A DNA stretch of 64,000 bases from Rhodanobacter sp. T12-5 (lineage in GTDB: Bacteria; Pseudomonadota; Gammaproteobacteria; Xanthomonadales; Rhodanobacteraceae). The first letter of the stretch is position 1, and each line of letters starts with the position of its first letter. The notes beneath the pieces were generated by a model. The model was not told the origin of the DNA, did no database searches, and saw only the letters and a program-made list of their open reading frames with translations. The position numbers and the translations under genes are program-made. The stretch covers positions 225,562-289,561 of the forward strand of contig NZ_NPKN01000006.1 in assembly GCF_008329435.1 (NCBI RefSeq), written 5' to 3'. Shown here in pieces: positions 17,164 through 25,964 of this stretch.

Positions 17164-19311
17164 TCATGGCTGGCCGCCGAGCAGCTTCGATGCCAGGAAA
17201 TCCACGGTCGCCTGGTCCGCCTGCAACCAGGAGCGATGGCGCAGGAAGCCGTGGATCTCGTCCGGCAGCACGAGCTGATCGAACGGAACGTTGTGCTTAT
17301 GCAGCCGCTGCACCACGTCGACCATCTGCAGGAAATGCACGTTGCGGTCGTCGTCGCCCTGTATCAGCAGCACCGGCGAGGTCCAGTGCGCCATGTCTGC
17401 ATCCGGCGAGGATTGCCAGGCCACCTTCAGCGCCTGCTCGCGATCGCCCTTCTCGTAGCGCGACGCCGCCTTGCCGAACCACGGGTCGATCAGGCGCGAC
17501 CAGTCGTGGATGCCATGCATGTCGACACCCGCCTTGAACAGGTCCGAATCGCGCGCGAGCGCGAGCGCGGTCAGGTAACCGCCATACGAGCCGCCCCAGA
17601 TGCCGAGGCGTTTCGGGTCGACGCCCGCCGTCTTCTGCAGGAAGTGCGCCCCGGCGACCACGTCCTGGTATTCCGCCGCACCGGTCGGTCCCCAGTGCGG
17701 CGGGTAGTAATGAAACGCGTGCCCGTAACCGATGCCGAGCCGGTAGTTGACCGACAGCACGACGAATCCGCGGCTCGCCAGATACTGGTTCACCGCGTAA
17801 CTGTTCGAGTAGTAATCCATGTAATGCCAGCCGAGCAGCATCTGGCGCGGTGGCCCGCCGTGCACGAAGATGATCCCGGGTTTCGCGGCGCGACCGTCGT
17901 CGCGCTGGAACAACTGGCCGTGGATGAGCTGGCCGTCCGCCGCGGTGAACGTGACCGCCTTCGGCACCACCAGTTGCGCAGTCGGGAAATCCTTCGGCAA
18001 CAGATCGGCCTGCAGCAGGCGCTGGCCGCGTCCGTCGGTGCCGACCAGCGCCACCATCGGCGGTCGCTTTGCGCCGGCATCGATGAACGCCACGCCCTGC
18101 CCGCCCGCCGCGACCGGCTGCCACTGCAGGTCTTCACCATGGGTCACGGCCACCGGTTCGGCGCGATCCACCGGCACGGTGAACAGATGGCGCCGATCCT
18201 GGTCGTTCGCGGTGCTGCCGGTGTTCGCGTCGTAGATCACGGAACGACGGTCGGGGCTGAGCGCGACATGCTCGACCATGAACTTGCCCGGTGTCAGCAG
18301 CAGCGGCGCGCCGCCATCGACGCCGATCGAATACAGGTGCGGCCAGCCATCGAGGTCGGCCAGGAAGATCAATCGTCCACCGGCGACCCAGTCCAGGTTC
18401 GCCTCGCCAGCCGTCTGCGGATAAGAGCCCTCCAGCGTATCCGGGCTCTGCCAAAGCGCGTGGCCCTGGCCACCGGCTGCGTCGGCGACCCAGATCGACC
18501 ACGGTTGCGGCGTCTGTTCGAGGATCGGTTTCGGCGGGCCGCCGTCACCGGGCTGGCGCACGAACGCGATGCGCTTGCCGTCCGGCGACCAGCGCGGCAT
18601 GTCGTCCAGGCCGGTCGACGGCGCGAGGTAGAGCAATGGCGTATGCGCGTCGGCATAGATACCGATGAAGCTGTGATCGCCGCGATCGGATACGAAGGCG
18701 AGCCGCCGGCCGTCGGGCGACCAGCGCAGCGAGCGATCCTTGCCGCGGTCGAAGAACAGGCGTGTGGGCTTGGCCTTGCCCTTGCCGGACAGCGACGCGG
18801 TCCAGACCTGATCCTTCTTGATGTAGGCCAGCCGACCCTGCACCGAGATCGCCGGCGCATCGCCTTCGGTGATTTCGACCGGCGTGCCTTCCGGCAACGC
18901 GACAGCCCACAGGTTCACCTTCGGCTGCTCCGGGCTCGCGGCCGGATCGGGCGCGAGGTCGCCTTCGGCCGGCCAGTTCGCGTCGTGGTCGCCGCCGCGC
19001 ACGAACACCAGCGTGTCGCCCGACGGAGAGAACGTGAGCTGGGTGATTTCCTGGCCGTCGTCCTTGTCGAAGCGGGTGAGCTGGCGCGGCACGAACGCCG
19101 GCGCCGACGCGACCCACACATTGCGCGCGCCGCGCAGGTTGATCACCCAGGCGATGCGCTTGCCGTCCCGGGTAGCAACCAGTCCACTCGGATACGCATA
19201 GTCGAGCACCTGCGCGATGCTGAAATCGGCCGGCTGCGGCCAGGCCGCCGGCGCGAACGTGCCGCCGAGCACGAGAATTGCGACACAGGCAAGACAACGA
19301 AGACGATGCAT
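17164..19311 (-). CDS. Secreted prolyl-oligopeptidase-type S9 peptidase
   Basis: 715 residues from ATG 19311 with a signal peptide (CLACVAILVLGGTFAPAAWP). The first ~430 residues form a WD40-like beta-propeller with TolB-like repeats (SLRWSPDGRRLAFVSDRGDH, MPRWSPDGKRIAFVRQPGD). The C-terminal alpha/beta hydrolase has the oxyanion loop FVHGGPPRQM, the nucleophile in GIWGGSYGGYLTALA, the acid in IQGDDDRNVHFLQ and the histidine in LPDEIHGFLRH. It should cut small peptides in the periplasm. The stop is 14 bp from that of the convergent ArsR gene. Confidence 0.92.
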   Translation of the reverse strand: MHRLRCLACVAILVLGGTFAPAAWPQPADFSIAQVLDYAYPSGLVATRDGKRIAWVINLRGARNVWVASAPAFVPRQLTRFDKDDGQEITQLTFSPSGDTLVFVRGGDHDANWPAEGDLAPDPAASPEQPKVNLWAVALPEGTPVEITEGDAPAISVQGRLAYIKKDQVWTASLSGKGKAKPTRLFFDRGKDRSLRWSPDGRRLAFVSDRGDHSFIGIYADAHTPLLYLAPSTGLDDMPRWSPDGKRIAFVRQPGDGGPPKPILEQTPQPWSIWVADAAGGQGHALWQSPDTLEGSYPQTAGEANLDWVAGGRLIFLADLDGWPHLYSIGVDGGAPLLLTPGKFMVEHVALSPDRRSVIYDANTGSTANDQDRRHLFTVPVDRAEPVAVTHGEDLQWQPVAAGGQGVAFIDAGAKRPPMVALVGTDGRGQRLLQADLLPKDFPTAQLVVPKAVTFTAADGQLIHGQLFQRDDGRAAKPGIIFVHGGPPRQMLLGWHYMDYYSNSYAVNQYLASRGFVVLSVNYRLGIGYGHAFHYYPPHWGPTGAAEYQDVVAGAHFLQKTAGVDPKRLGIWGGSYGGYLTALALARDSDLFKAGVDMHGIHDWSRLIDPWFGKAASRYEKGDREQALKVAWQSSPDADMAHWTSPVLLIQGDDDRNVHFLQMVDVVQRLHKHNVPFDQLVLPDEIHGFLRHRSWLQADQATVDFLASKLLGGQP

Positions 19312-19546
19312 GGTGATCCACTCCCGGAAGACACCTGGCCGCTGATACACGACCGCCAGCCACATCGGAAGTGCCGCAGGTCATTGCCGGCACGTGTGCA
19401 GCCGCGGATGTGCACGGATCGACAGCGGTCGATTTGCCGGAGTGCTGCTGGCGTCAGCCAGGTCGATACGTTGCCCGCGGCCGCGGTCGATCACTTTGGC
19501 CTGAAGGGCCACAGCCGAAGCTGTGCACGGGCGCGCTGGAAACGAA

Positions 19547-19578
19547 GGAGCCCCCGCAGGCGGGGGCTCCGGCTTTTT
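19547..19578. terminator. Bidirectional GC hairpin with T-run
   Basis: GGAGCCCCCG pairs with CGGGGGCTCC around CAGG (19547-19570). On the plus strand GGCTTTTT follows; on the minus strand CTTCGTTT follows. It lies 21 bp past the stop of the leftward low-complexity protein gene, so ending that transcript is its likely use. Confidence 0.7.
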
Positions 19579-19591
19579 CCGTGTTGATCAT

Positions 19592-20632
19592 TCAGTGCTG
19601 TTGCGCATTCGCACCGGCGTTGACGCCAGGCTGCACCGAAGTGGAGATGCCGTCGCGGGCCGAACCATGCGCACCCGCCCGGGCACCGGCCTGGCCATTG
19701 GCGTTGGCCGAGCCACGCGTGCCGGATGGCGAACCGGCCTTGGCATTCGCGTTGCCATGGGCTGCGCCCGAGCCCGACACGTCGACCGTCCTGTTTCCGG
19801 CACCGTGCATGGCGCTGGATGTCTGTGACAGCAGGCCCGGATGGGGAGCCGTTTCGGTACCCGATTGTCGGGTGCCCGACTGGTGACTTGTGGTGTTTGA
19901 GCCAGCCTGCGACACGCTGCCGGTGGCGTCCGTGCCGAGCGAGCCGACGGCATGAGCCGGCTGCGCACCCGTGGCGGTGATTTGCCGGACTGCACTCAGG
20001 CCGGCCGTGGCCGAACCTTCGGCGTTCGCCGACGCGCTGCCTGCCGCATCCTGCACGCGGCCAAGCTCTTCACCGCTTCCGCGTTTGGCCGCCGAAACGG
20101 CTGAACGCGCATGGCCGGCGGCCTGTCCCGCCGTACCCACCGCGGCATTGCGCGCACTGGGCGAGTCGATCCCGCCAGCTGCGGACGTGCCCATTCCGGC
20201 CACACCACCGAGCACAGCGGTCTGGTTGCCGTTGCGGGTGTCGGCACCCACCGCGCCGGTGAGACCGGCAGTGGCATCAGCGGCCGCCTGGCCATTCAGC
20301 TGGCGAGTGGTTCGTTCGGCAGTACCTGTTGCCGAAGTGGCGGCCGAAGTGGCGCGCTGATGCAGCCGCGCCGCACGCCGCGCGGCAGCCCGCTGGTTGA
20401 TGTCGGGAGCATGGAGGCTGCCCATGCCACGTGCGGCACCGTCGAACCGGCCGCCCATCTGACCCATCGTTGAATTGAGCGAGCCGGCCAATCCGCCACC
20501 GCCAGTGATGCCACCGGGAAGCGCACCGCCACCCAGAACCTGGGCTTGCGCCGAAGCCATCACAGCCAGGGCAAAGGCACCGGCGAACAGGGTGATGCCG
20601 AGAGTCTTGTTGTTGAGCGTCGTGTTTCGCAT
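19592..20632 (-). CDS. Secreted Gly/Ala/Ser-rich low-complexity protein
   Basis: 346 residues, ATG 20632. A signal peptide (LGITLFAGAFALAVMASAQA) precedes QVLGGGALPGG. The rest is almost all Gly, Ala, Ser, Thr and Asn with imperfect repeats, a short basic stretch NQRAAARRAARLHQRATS near residue 80 and no cysteine. It should be exported and intrinsically disordered. The mature N-terminus AQAQVLG is shared with the S8 protease encoded 100 bp upstream, and both lie opposite an ECF sigma/anti-sigma pair. The role is unknown; a surface or matrix protein, or a substrate of the protease, are inferences. Confidence 0.7.
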   Translation of the reverse strand: MRNTTLNNKTLGITLFAGAFALAVMASAQAQVLGGGALPGGITGGGGLAGSLNSTMGQMGGRFDGAARGMGSLHAPDINQRAAARRAARLHQRATSAATSATGTAERTTRQLNGQAAADATAGLTGAVGADTRNGNQTAVLGGVAGMGTSAAGGIDSPSARNAAVGTAGQAAGHARSAVSAAKRGSGEELGRVQDAAGSASANAEGSATAGLSAVRQITATGAQPAHAVGSLGTDATGSVSQAGSNTTSHQSGTRQSGTETAPHPGLLSQTSSAMHGAGNRTVDVSGSGAAHGNANAKAGSPSGTRGSANANGQAGARAGAHGSARDGISTSVQPGVNAGANAQQH

Positions 20633-20738
20633 GAGTGGACCTCCTGCCTGCGGCCAATCCGCGGCTTCCGGGGTCCTGTACGTTCGCGCCCCGGGGATCC
20701 TTCCATGCCGGCAGGCGGCGGTCGGGATTTATTCAGAT

Positions 20739-21992
20739 TCAGGGCGACAGCAGGCCGTCGCCGTAGCGCGGATCGCGGCCCGGGCGACCGAGGTCGCGTG
20801 CTTCGCCGGCCAGTTGCTGCTGCACTTCGGCCGCGGCGCCTTTGCGGGGCGCGTCAAGCAACTCGCCGGCTTTTCGCGCCACGATCGGGGCCGCGAACGA
20901 GGTGCCACGCAGCGCGTCGCGACCGCTGCCAACTACTCCGGACGCGCAGAAGTCCACCTGATCGCCACTGCCGGATTCGGGCAACACGCGCTCGCGTGCA
21001 TCGACGCCGCTGACCCCGATCACTTCCGGATAGGCTGCCGGGAACAGCGGCGGTGCCGCGGGCCCGTCGTTGCCGACCGCGCTGACCAGCACGTGGCCGC
21101 GCGCAATCATCACCTGCACCGCGCGTGCGAGCACCGGATTGTCGGGCCCTACCAGGCTGATGTTGATCACCGCCACGCGCTCGCGCGCCATCCACGCAAG
21201 TGCGTCCACAAGATTCGAGGTGGCACCGCCGACCGCGTCACCGCACCACAGGTCGGCGGCGTACAACGTGTCCGGATCGCCGTCGACGAGGCGTGCGGCG
21301 ACCGCGGTGCCGTGCCGCGATACGGTGGCCGTCTTGCACCCGTGTTGCTCGATGTGCGCGCGTGCCAGCGCGGGATCGGCGGGATCGACACCGCCATCGA
21401 TCAACCCAATACGTCGCGCCGGCGCAGCGGACGAGGGGGTCGCCGAGCTTGTTGCACGAGCCACATCGCCATGGCCCGCGGGAAGGTAAACGTGCTGGTA
21501 GGTGAACGTCGCGTCCGGCGCGGCCCGCTGCAAGGCGCGCATGGCTTTGACCGCGCTGCGGCGGCGGCTGTCATGCAGCACCACGAAGTCCAGCCCCAGC
21601 GTCGCATCCGCTGGCGTCGCGCCATCCACACGGAAATCCAGCGCCCGCACCGCATCGAGTTGTGCACCCGCCAGACCCATGGCGAGAAATTCGCCACGCA
21701 GGATCGGCGCACCGTGGGGATCGACGCCAACGCGCCTGGGTTCTTCGCGCAGCAGCGCGTCGATCTGCAATCTTCGCGTGGCAGCCAGCGGCCCACGCAG
21801 CAGATCGTCGACGCTGCGCAGGGGCCGTGCAGGAGCGCCAACAGGCAAGCCCACGCCGGGAACCTGCAAGTTGGGCAACCCCTGCAACGGGCCGAGCACC
21901 TGCGCCTGCGCAGGCGGAGGCGTCGAACCCACCACGGCAAACGCGATGGCCAACACCGGAACGAGCATGGCGGGTGGACGGCGCAGGGGCAT
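20739..21992 (-). CDS. Exported S8 (subtilisin-like) serine protease
   Basis: 417 residues; ATG 21992 preferred (GAGG nine bases upstream) over a TTG at 22013. After the signal (MLVPVLAIAFAVVGSTPPPAQA) comes a pro-region of ~150 residues, then the triad: Asp in RRIGLIDGGVD, His in SRHGTAVAARLV, Ser in LRGTSFAAPIVA. The oxyanion Asn lies in VSAVGNDGPAAPP. Two cysteines (CKTA, DLWCGD) plus DFCASG may form a disulfide. Placed head to head with an ECF sigma factor, it is a candidate member of that regulon. Confidence 0.88.
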   Translation of the reverse strand: MPLRRPPAMLVPVLAIAFAVVGSTPPPAQAQVLGPLQGLPNLQVPGVGLPVGAPARPLRSVDDLLRGPLAATRRLQIDALLREEPRRVGVDPHGAPILRGEFLAMGLAGAQLDAVRALDFRVDGATPADATLGLDFVVLHDSRRRSAVKAMRALQRAAPDATFTYQHVYLPAGHGDVARATSSATPSSAAPARRIGLIDGGVDPADPALARAHIEQHGCKTATVSRHGTAVAARLVDGDPDTLYAADLWCGDAVGGATSNLVDALAWMARERVAVINISLVGPDNPVLARAVQVMIARGHVLVSAVGNDGPAAPPLFPAAYPEVIGVSGVDARERVLPESGSGDQVDFCASGVVGSGRDALRGTSFAAPIVARKAGELLDAPRKGAAAEVQQQLAGEARDLGRPGRDPRYGDGLLSP

Positions 21993-22113
21993 GACCAACG
22001 GCCTCGGGAGCAACGGGTCCGGATGCTAGCATGGCCCCGCTTTACGCCCTCGAACCGCGCCGATGCGCCCGAGGGAAGGAATCCTCCCCTCCAGACGTAA
22101 TGTAAGGTGATAC

Positions 22114-22605
22114 GTGAATTCGAGCGACGCCGTGCGCGAAGGATTGATCCCATTGCTGCCACGCCTGCGTCGCCTCGCACGGGCGTTGGCGGGACAGGTC
22201 GCAGACGCCGACGACCTGGTGCAGATCGTGCTGGAACGCTCACTGGCTCGCGCCGCGCAGTGGCGGCCGGATGCCGCGCTGGACAAGTGGGTGTTCGCGA
22301 TCGCGCGCAACGCCTGGCGCGACGAGTTGCGTGCGCGTGGCAGGACGCAGCATCTGTTCGCACCCGAGGAGTCCGGCGAGATGGCCGCCGACCGCGCCAG
22401 CGCACAGCCCGCGCAGCAGCTGGAACTGGCGATGGCGCTGGCGGCGTTGCCGCCGGACCATCGCGAAGTGGTGGCCCTGGTGCTGGTCGAGGGCATGTCC
22501 TACGGCGAGGCCGCCGAGCTGCTGGAGGTGCCGGTGGGCACCGTCACCAGCCGCCTGGCCCGCGCCCGCGCCACCTTGCAGGCCCATCTTGGGAAAGACG
22601 CATGA
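22114..22605 (+). CDS. ECF-type RNA polymerase sigma factor
   Basis: 163 residues from GTG 22114, preceded by AAGGTG. Region 2 is ARALAGQVADADDLVQIVLE with WVFAIARNAWRDELR; region 4 is LPPDHREVVALVLVEGMSYG with EAAELLEVPVGTVTSRLARA. It directs RNA polymerase to a small stress regulon. The stop overlaps the anti-sigma start (ATGA), so both are made in fixed ratio. The divergent S8 protease is the nearest likely target. Confidence 0.93.
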   Translation: MNSSDAVREGLIPLLPRLRRLARALAGQVADADDLVQIVLERSLARAAQWRPDAALDKWVFAIARNAWRDELRARGRTQHLFAPEESGEMAADRASAQPAQQLELAMALAALPPDHREVVALVLVEGMSYGEAAELLEVPVGTVTSRLARARATLQAHLGKDA

Positions 22606-23399
22606 ACCCGATCGACGACGAAACCTTGCAGGCTTATGTGGACGGCGAACTCGACAAGCCGGGTGCCGCACGGATCGACGCCGCGCTCGCGCACGACGCC
22701 GCGCTCGCCCGCCGCGTGCAGCAGGCGCGCGACTTGCGAGCGCAGTTACGCGCCGCGTTCGATCCGGTGCTCGATGAACCGGCGCCGGCGCGTCTGTCCG
22801 CCTTGTTGCAGCCGCGATCCGCGCAGACGGAGATACCGGCCGCGCCAAGCGTGCTGCCTGTGGGCGGGCGTGGCATCAGCACGACTCGACGTCGCGCGAC
22901 CCGCCGCTGGTTTGTGCCGGGCGCCGCGCTGGCTGCATCGGTCGCGCTGCTCGCTGTGGCTTTGTGGTGGTGGCAGCCCGGCGACGACCTGGTGCGCATG
23001 CAGGGCGGACAGTCATTCGCCGCGGGCGCCTTGACTCACGCGCTCGATGAGACGCTGGCCAGCGAACCGGATGCGCATGCCCCGGTCGCCATCGGCCTGA
23101 GTTTCCGCAGCACCGACGGGCGCATCTGCCGCACCTTCGTCCTGCGCTCCCCGCCGGCGCGAGCCGGCCTTGCCTGCCACAGCGATGCGGGCTGGTCGCT
23201 GCCCGTGCTGAGCGCAGTGACTCCGCCGGAAGGTGGCGGCGAACTGCGCCGGGCGGCGAGTGACTTGCCACCCGAGGTGCAGGCCGCGGTCGACGCGCGT
23301 CTGCGCGGCAATGTCTTCGATGCACAGCAGGAACGCGCGGCGCGCGATGCCGGCTGGCGCCAGCTTCCTTCGCGTCGAGGAGCAGGAAAAACGCGGTAA
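22602..23399 (+). CDS. Membrane anti-sigma factor partner of the ECF sigma
   Basis: 265 residues. N-terminal cytosolic domain begins MNPIDDETLQAYVDGELDKP, the usual anti-sigma opening, without the zinc HxxxCxxC motif. One membrane span at ~108-128 (PGAALAASVALLAVALWWW) leads to a periplasmic domain containing GLSFRSTDGRICRTFVLR. The two cysteines there (RICR, LACHSD) could form a redox-sensitive disulfide, which is inference. It should hold the sigma factor inactive until an envelope signal arrives. Confidence 0.85.
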   Translation: MNPIDDETLQAYVDGELDKPGAARIDAALAHDAALARRVQQARDLRAQLRAAFDPVLDEPAPARLSALLQPRSAQTEIPAAPSVLPVGGRGISTTRRRATRRWFVPGAALAASVALLAVALWWWQPGDDLVRMQGGQSFAAGALTHALDETLASEPDAHAPVAIGLSFRSTDGRICRTFVLRSPPARAGLACHSDAGWSLPVLSAVTPPEGGGELRRAASDLPPEVQAAVDARLRGNVFDAQQERAARDAGWRQLPSRRGAGKTR

Positions 23400-23463
23400 T
23401 GGGCCTCGATCATCGGCCACGAAACAAGCGCGACCCGGAGCGCACGTTGAACGATGAAGGTCG

Positions 23464-23664
23464 ATGATGAGCGTGGTGATGGACGTGTCGGGCAGCGGCA
23501 AATCCAGCTTCAGGCAGGCGCTGGCCGAAGCGCTGGACTGGGACTTCCTCGAAGGTGACGACATGCTCCCACCGTCGAACGTCGAAAAAATGTGCGCGGA
23601 CATCGCGCTCGACGGCCGCGATCGCCGGCCCGCGGCCCGATCCCGTCGCCGCCGCGATCAGTAG
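23464..23664 (+). pseudogene. N-terminal remnant of a gluconokinase (GntK type)
   Basis: Residues 1-50 match the start of gluconate kinase: VVMDVSGSGKSSFRQALAEA is a Walker A P-loop (GVSGSGKST in family members), then WDFLEGDDMLPPSNVEKM and ALDGRDR. After DGRDR the frame leaves the family and ends in an arginine-rich tail. Only about a third of the protein exists, so the enzyme (ATP plus gluconate to 6-phosphogluconate) is lost. Confidence 0.75.
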
Positions 23665-23872
23665 CGAAGGCAGTCGAGGCTGCCACAGTGTGGTGGCCCC
23701 GGCCCAAACGCGCTTCCGTGATCGGTCGCGCCAGGCTGACAAGGCGATGCGACTCGCGTCATGAGAAAGCGATATCGGCCCATGCGGATCACCTTGTCGA
23801 TCCCCCACGCACTCGTTCGTCGCATACGAGAAGGCGCCCATACCGGCCGCCATCCCTGCCAGGGAGAAAGCC

Positions 23873-24229
23873 ATGTCCTACATCGATGGTTTCGTGATCG
23901 CCGTACCCAACGCCAACCGCGAGCAGTTCATCGGGCACGCCAATACCTTTGACGCCATTTTTGTCGAGTTCGGCGCCACCAGGGTGGTGGAGTGCTGGAA
24001 CGACGATGTGCCCGAGGGCAAGCTCACCGATTTCCGTCGCGCCGTGCAGGCGAAGCCGGACGAGTCGGTGGTGTTCTCCTGGGTGGAATGGCCCGACAAG
24101 GCCACCCGCGATGCCGGCATGGAGAAATTCATGAAGGATCCGCGCATGGAAGCCGCCGGCGACATGCCGTTCGACGGCAAGCGCATGATCTTCGGCGGCT
24201 TCGCGCCGGTGGTCAGCCTGCCGGCATAG
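23873..24229 (+). CDS. DUF1428 family protein
   Basis: 118 residues, ATG 23873 after CAGGGAGAAAG. The start MSYIDGFVIAVPNANREQF and the core EFGATRVVECWNDDVPEGK, VVFSWVEWPDKATRDAG and PFDGKRMIFGGF are typical of this dimeric alpha/beta-barrel family related to YciI/ABM folds. Cytosolic, function not known. It is followed 68 bp later by an SRPBCC protein in the same direction, often seen together. Confidence 0.9.
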   Translation: MSYIDGFVIAVPNANREQFIGHANTFDAIFVEFGATRVVECWNDDVPEGKLTDFRRAVQAKPDESVVFSWVEWPDKATRDAGMEKFMKDPRMEAAGDMPFDGKRMIFGGFAPVVSLPA

Positions 24230-24297
24230 TCACAACAGGCCGCCTCCTTTCACCCACCATGCAAGACAAGCATCGACCGACCGCAACGGAACCCGCC

Positions 24298-24744
24298 ATG
24301 ACCACCAACACACTCCGCCTCCACCGCGTGCTGCGCGCCCCACCCGACCGGGTCTACCGCGCCTTCCTCGATGCCGATGCCCTCGCCAAGTGGCTGCCGC
24401 CGAATGGCTTCACCTGCAAGGTGCATCAGCACGATCCACAGGTTGGCGGCAGCTACCGGATGTCGTTCACCAACTTCTCCACCGGCAATGGCCACAGCTT
24501 CGGCGGCATTTACCGGGAGCTCGTGCCGGGCGAACGCATCCGCTACAACGACCGTTTCGACGACCCCAACCTGCCCGGCGAGATGACCACCACCATCATC
24601 TTGCGCGCCGTGTCCTGCCGCACCGAACTGCAGATCGTGCAGGAAGGCCTGCCCGCGGTCATCCCGGTCGAGCAGTGCTACGTGGGCTGGCAGGAATCGC
24701 TGGTGCTGCTTGGCAAGCTGGTCGAGCCGGAAATCCCGGACTGA
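24298..24744 (+). CDS. SRPBCC (AHSA1-like) protein
   Basis: 148 residues from ATG 24298. It has LRLHRVLRAPPDRVYRAFLD, AKWLPPNGFTCKVHQHD, the middle GGSYRMSFTNFSTGNGHSFG and the C-terminal helix YVGWQESLVLLGKLVE. This is the helix-grip lipid/ligand-binding fold of the AHSA1 group, found beside DUF1428 genes. Ligand unknown. Confidence 0.88.
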   Translation: MTTNTLRLHRVLRAPPDRVYRAFLDADALAKWLPPNGFTCKVHQHDPQVGGSYRMSFTNFSTGNGHSFGGIYRELVPGERIRYNDRFDDPNLPGEMTTTIILRAVSCRTELQIVQEGLPAVIPVEQCYVGWQESLVLLGKLVEPEIPD

Positions 24745-24745
24745 C

Positions 24746-24940
24746 CCGGGGCAGGCGGCTGGCGCGGCTTGCCGCCAGCAGCCACTGGCCGTCGCGGCGG
24801 TCCGTGTAGCGAAAGTCGGCGGTGAATGCCTTGCCGCCGGTGCAGCCACGGGTGCTGGTGATGCCGACGATCAACGCCGCGTCGCCGTACAAGCGTACCT
24901 GTTGGTCGTGATTGCGAAATTCGTCATGGAACGAGCGTGA
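24746..24940 (-). pseudogene. C-terminal fragment of a DUF4440/SnoaL-like protein
   Basis: On the minus strand a frame reads RLYGDAALIVGITSTRG, then FTADFRYTDRRDGQWLLAAS RASRL, the typical last strands of a DUF4440 (NTF2-like) protein. It has no start: an in-frame TGA lies just upstream near 24950. A separate frame with a good ribosome site (GGAGGAGACTTCACGACC then ATG at about 24997) enters the area but shifts out. The gene is therefore truncated or frameshifted. Confidence 0.55.
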
Positions 24941-25092
24941 AATCCGTCGTCAGCCTGCCAGCACCCGTGTTTCGCGGTGTTGCTGTCCAGTCGTGGCATG
25001 GTCGTGAAGTCTCCTCCAAGCTGACGGCACAAGTTTTCAGGCGGTACCATACCGACTCTGCGCCTGCACGGGAGCGACGAATCGGTCATTGC

Positions 25093-25947
25093 ATGATCCC
25101 CAGACTCCCTCCCCTTGCCGATGTGCTCTACCTGTTGCCTGATGCCGCCTGCGTTGTCGATGCCGACGGCCGCTTCCTGTACGTCAGCGCAAGCTTCGAA
25201 CGCATCTTCGGCTACACCTCCGACGAGATACTTGGCCGACGAATATTCGAGCTGGTTCATCCCGACGACCGCGCGACGACCATGCAGCAGGCCGAACAGG
25301 TGATGGATGGCACGCTCCAGCGCCACTTCCGCAATCGTTACATCCACAAGGACGGTCGCACCGTGGACATCCAGTGGTCGGCCCGCTGGCTGCCCGATCA
25401 TGGCGTGCGTATCGGGGTGGCGCATGAGGTGACCGAACTGCGCCGTGCCGAACGCGAACTCGAACACCGTGCGAGCCACGATCCGTTGACCGGATTGCCC
25501 AACCGCCACCATCTGCATTGCGAACTGCAATACGCCATCGCCCACGCGGCGCAGACCGGCGATGGCCTGGCCGTGCTCTACCTGGACCTAGACGGCTTCA
25601 AGGAGGTCAACGATCGTGGCGGACACGAGGCCGGCGACCGCCTGCTTCGTGAAGTCGCGCAGCGCCTGCAGCAAGGCCTTCGCAAGGGCGACCTGGTCGC
25701 CCGCGTCGGTGGCGACGAGTTCGTGGCGCTGCTGCCCGGTTGCGCAAATGCCGAGGCCGCCCGCGCCGTTGCCGACAGCCTCCGCGCCTGCCTCAGCCCG
25801 CCCTACACGCTGCCCGATGGTTCGTTCCGGCTGGATGCCAGTGTCGGCATCGCCTGTTTCCCTTCCGACGGAAGCGATCCGGACGCCCTGCTCGCGGAGG
25901 CCGATCGCGCGATGTACGCGGCCAAGCGCTTGGTCAAGCCGAGCTGA
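25093..25947 (+). CDS. PAS-GGDEF diguanylate cyclase
   Basis: 284 residues. PAS domain at ~10-115 (LPDAACVVDADGRFLYVSAS, GYTSDEILGRRIFELVHPDD), then GGDEF domain ~125-282 with SHDPLTGLPNRHHLH, LDLDGFKEVND and the active-site loop RVGGDEF. The inhibitory I-site RKGD lies five residues before GGDEF, so product feedback is expected. No membrane span: a soluble cytosolic enzyme making cyclic-di-GMP from two GTP under control of the PAS ligand, which cannot be read. Confidence 0.92.
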   Translation: MIPRLPPLADVLYLLPDAACVVDADGRFLYVSASFERIFGYTSDEILGRRIFELVHPDDRATTMQQAEQVMDGTLQRHFRNRYIHKDGRTVDIQWSARWLPDHGVRIGVAHEVTELRRAERELEHRASHDPLTGLPNRHHLHCELQYAIAHAAQTGDGLAVLYLDLDGFKEVNDRGGHEAGDRLLREVAQRLQQGLRKGDLVARVGGDEFVALLPGCANAEAARAVADSLRACLSPPYTLPDGSFRLDASVGIACFPSDGSDPDALLAEADRAMYAAKRLVKPS

Positions 25948-25964
25948 CGCACGACTTCCATTAT

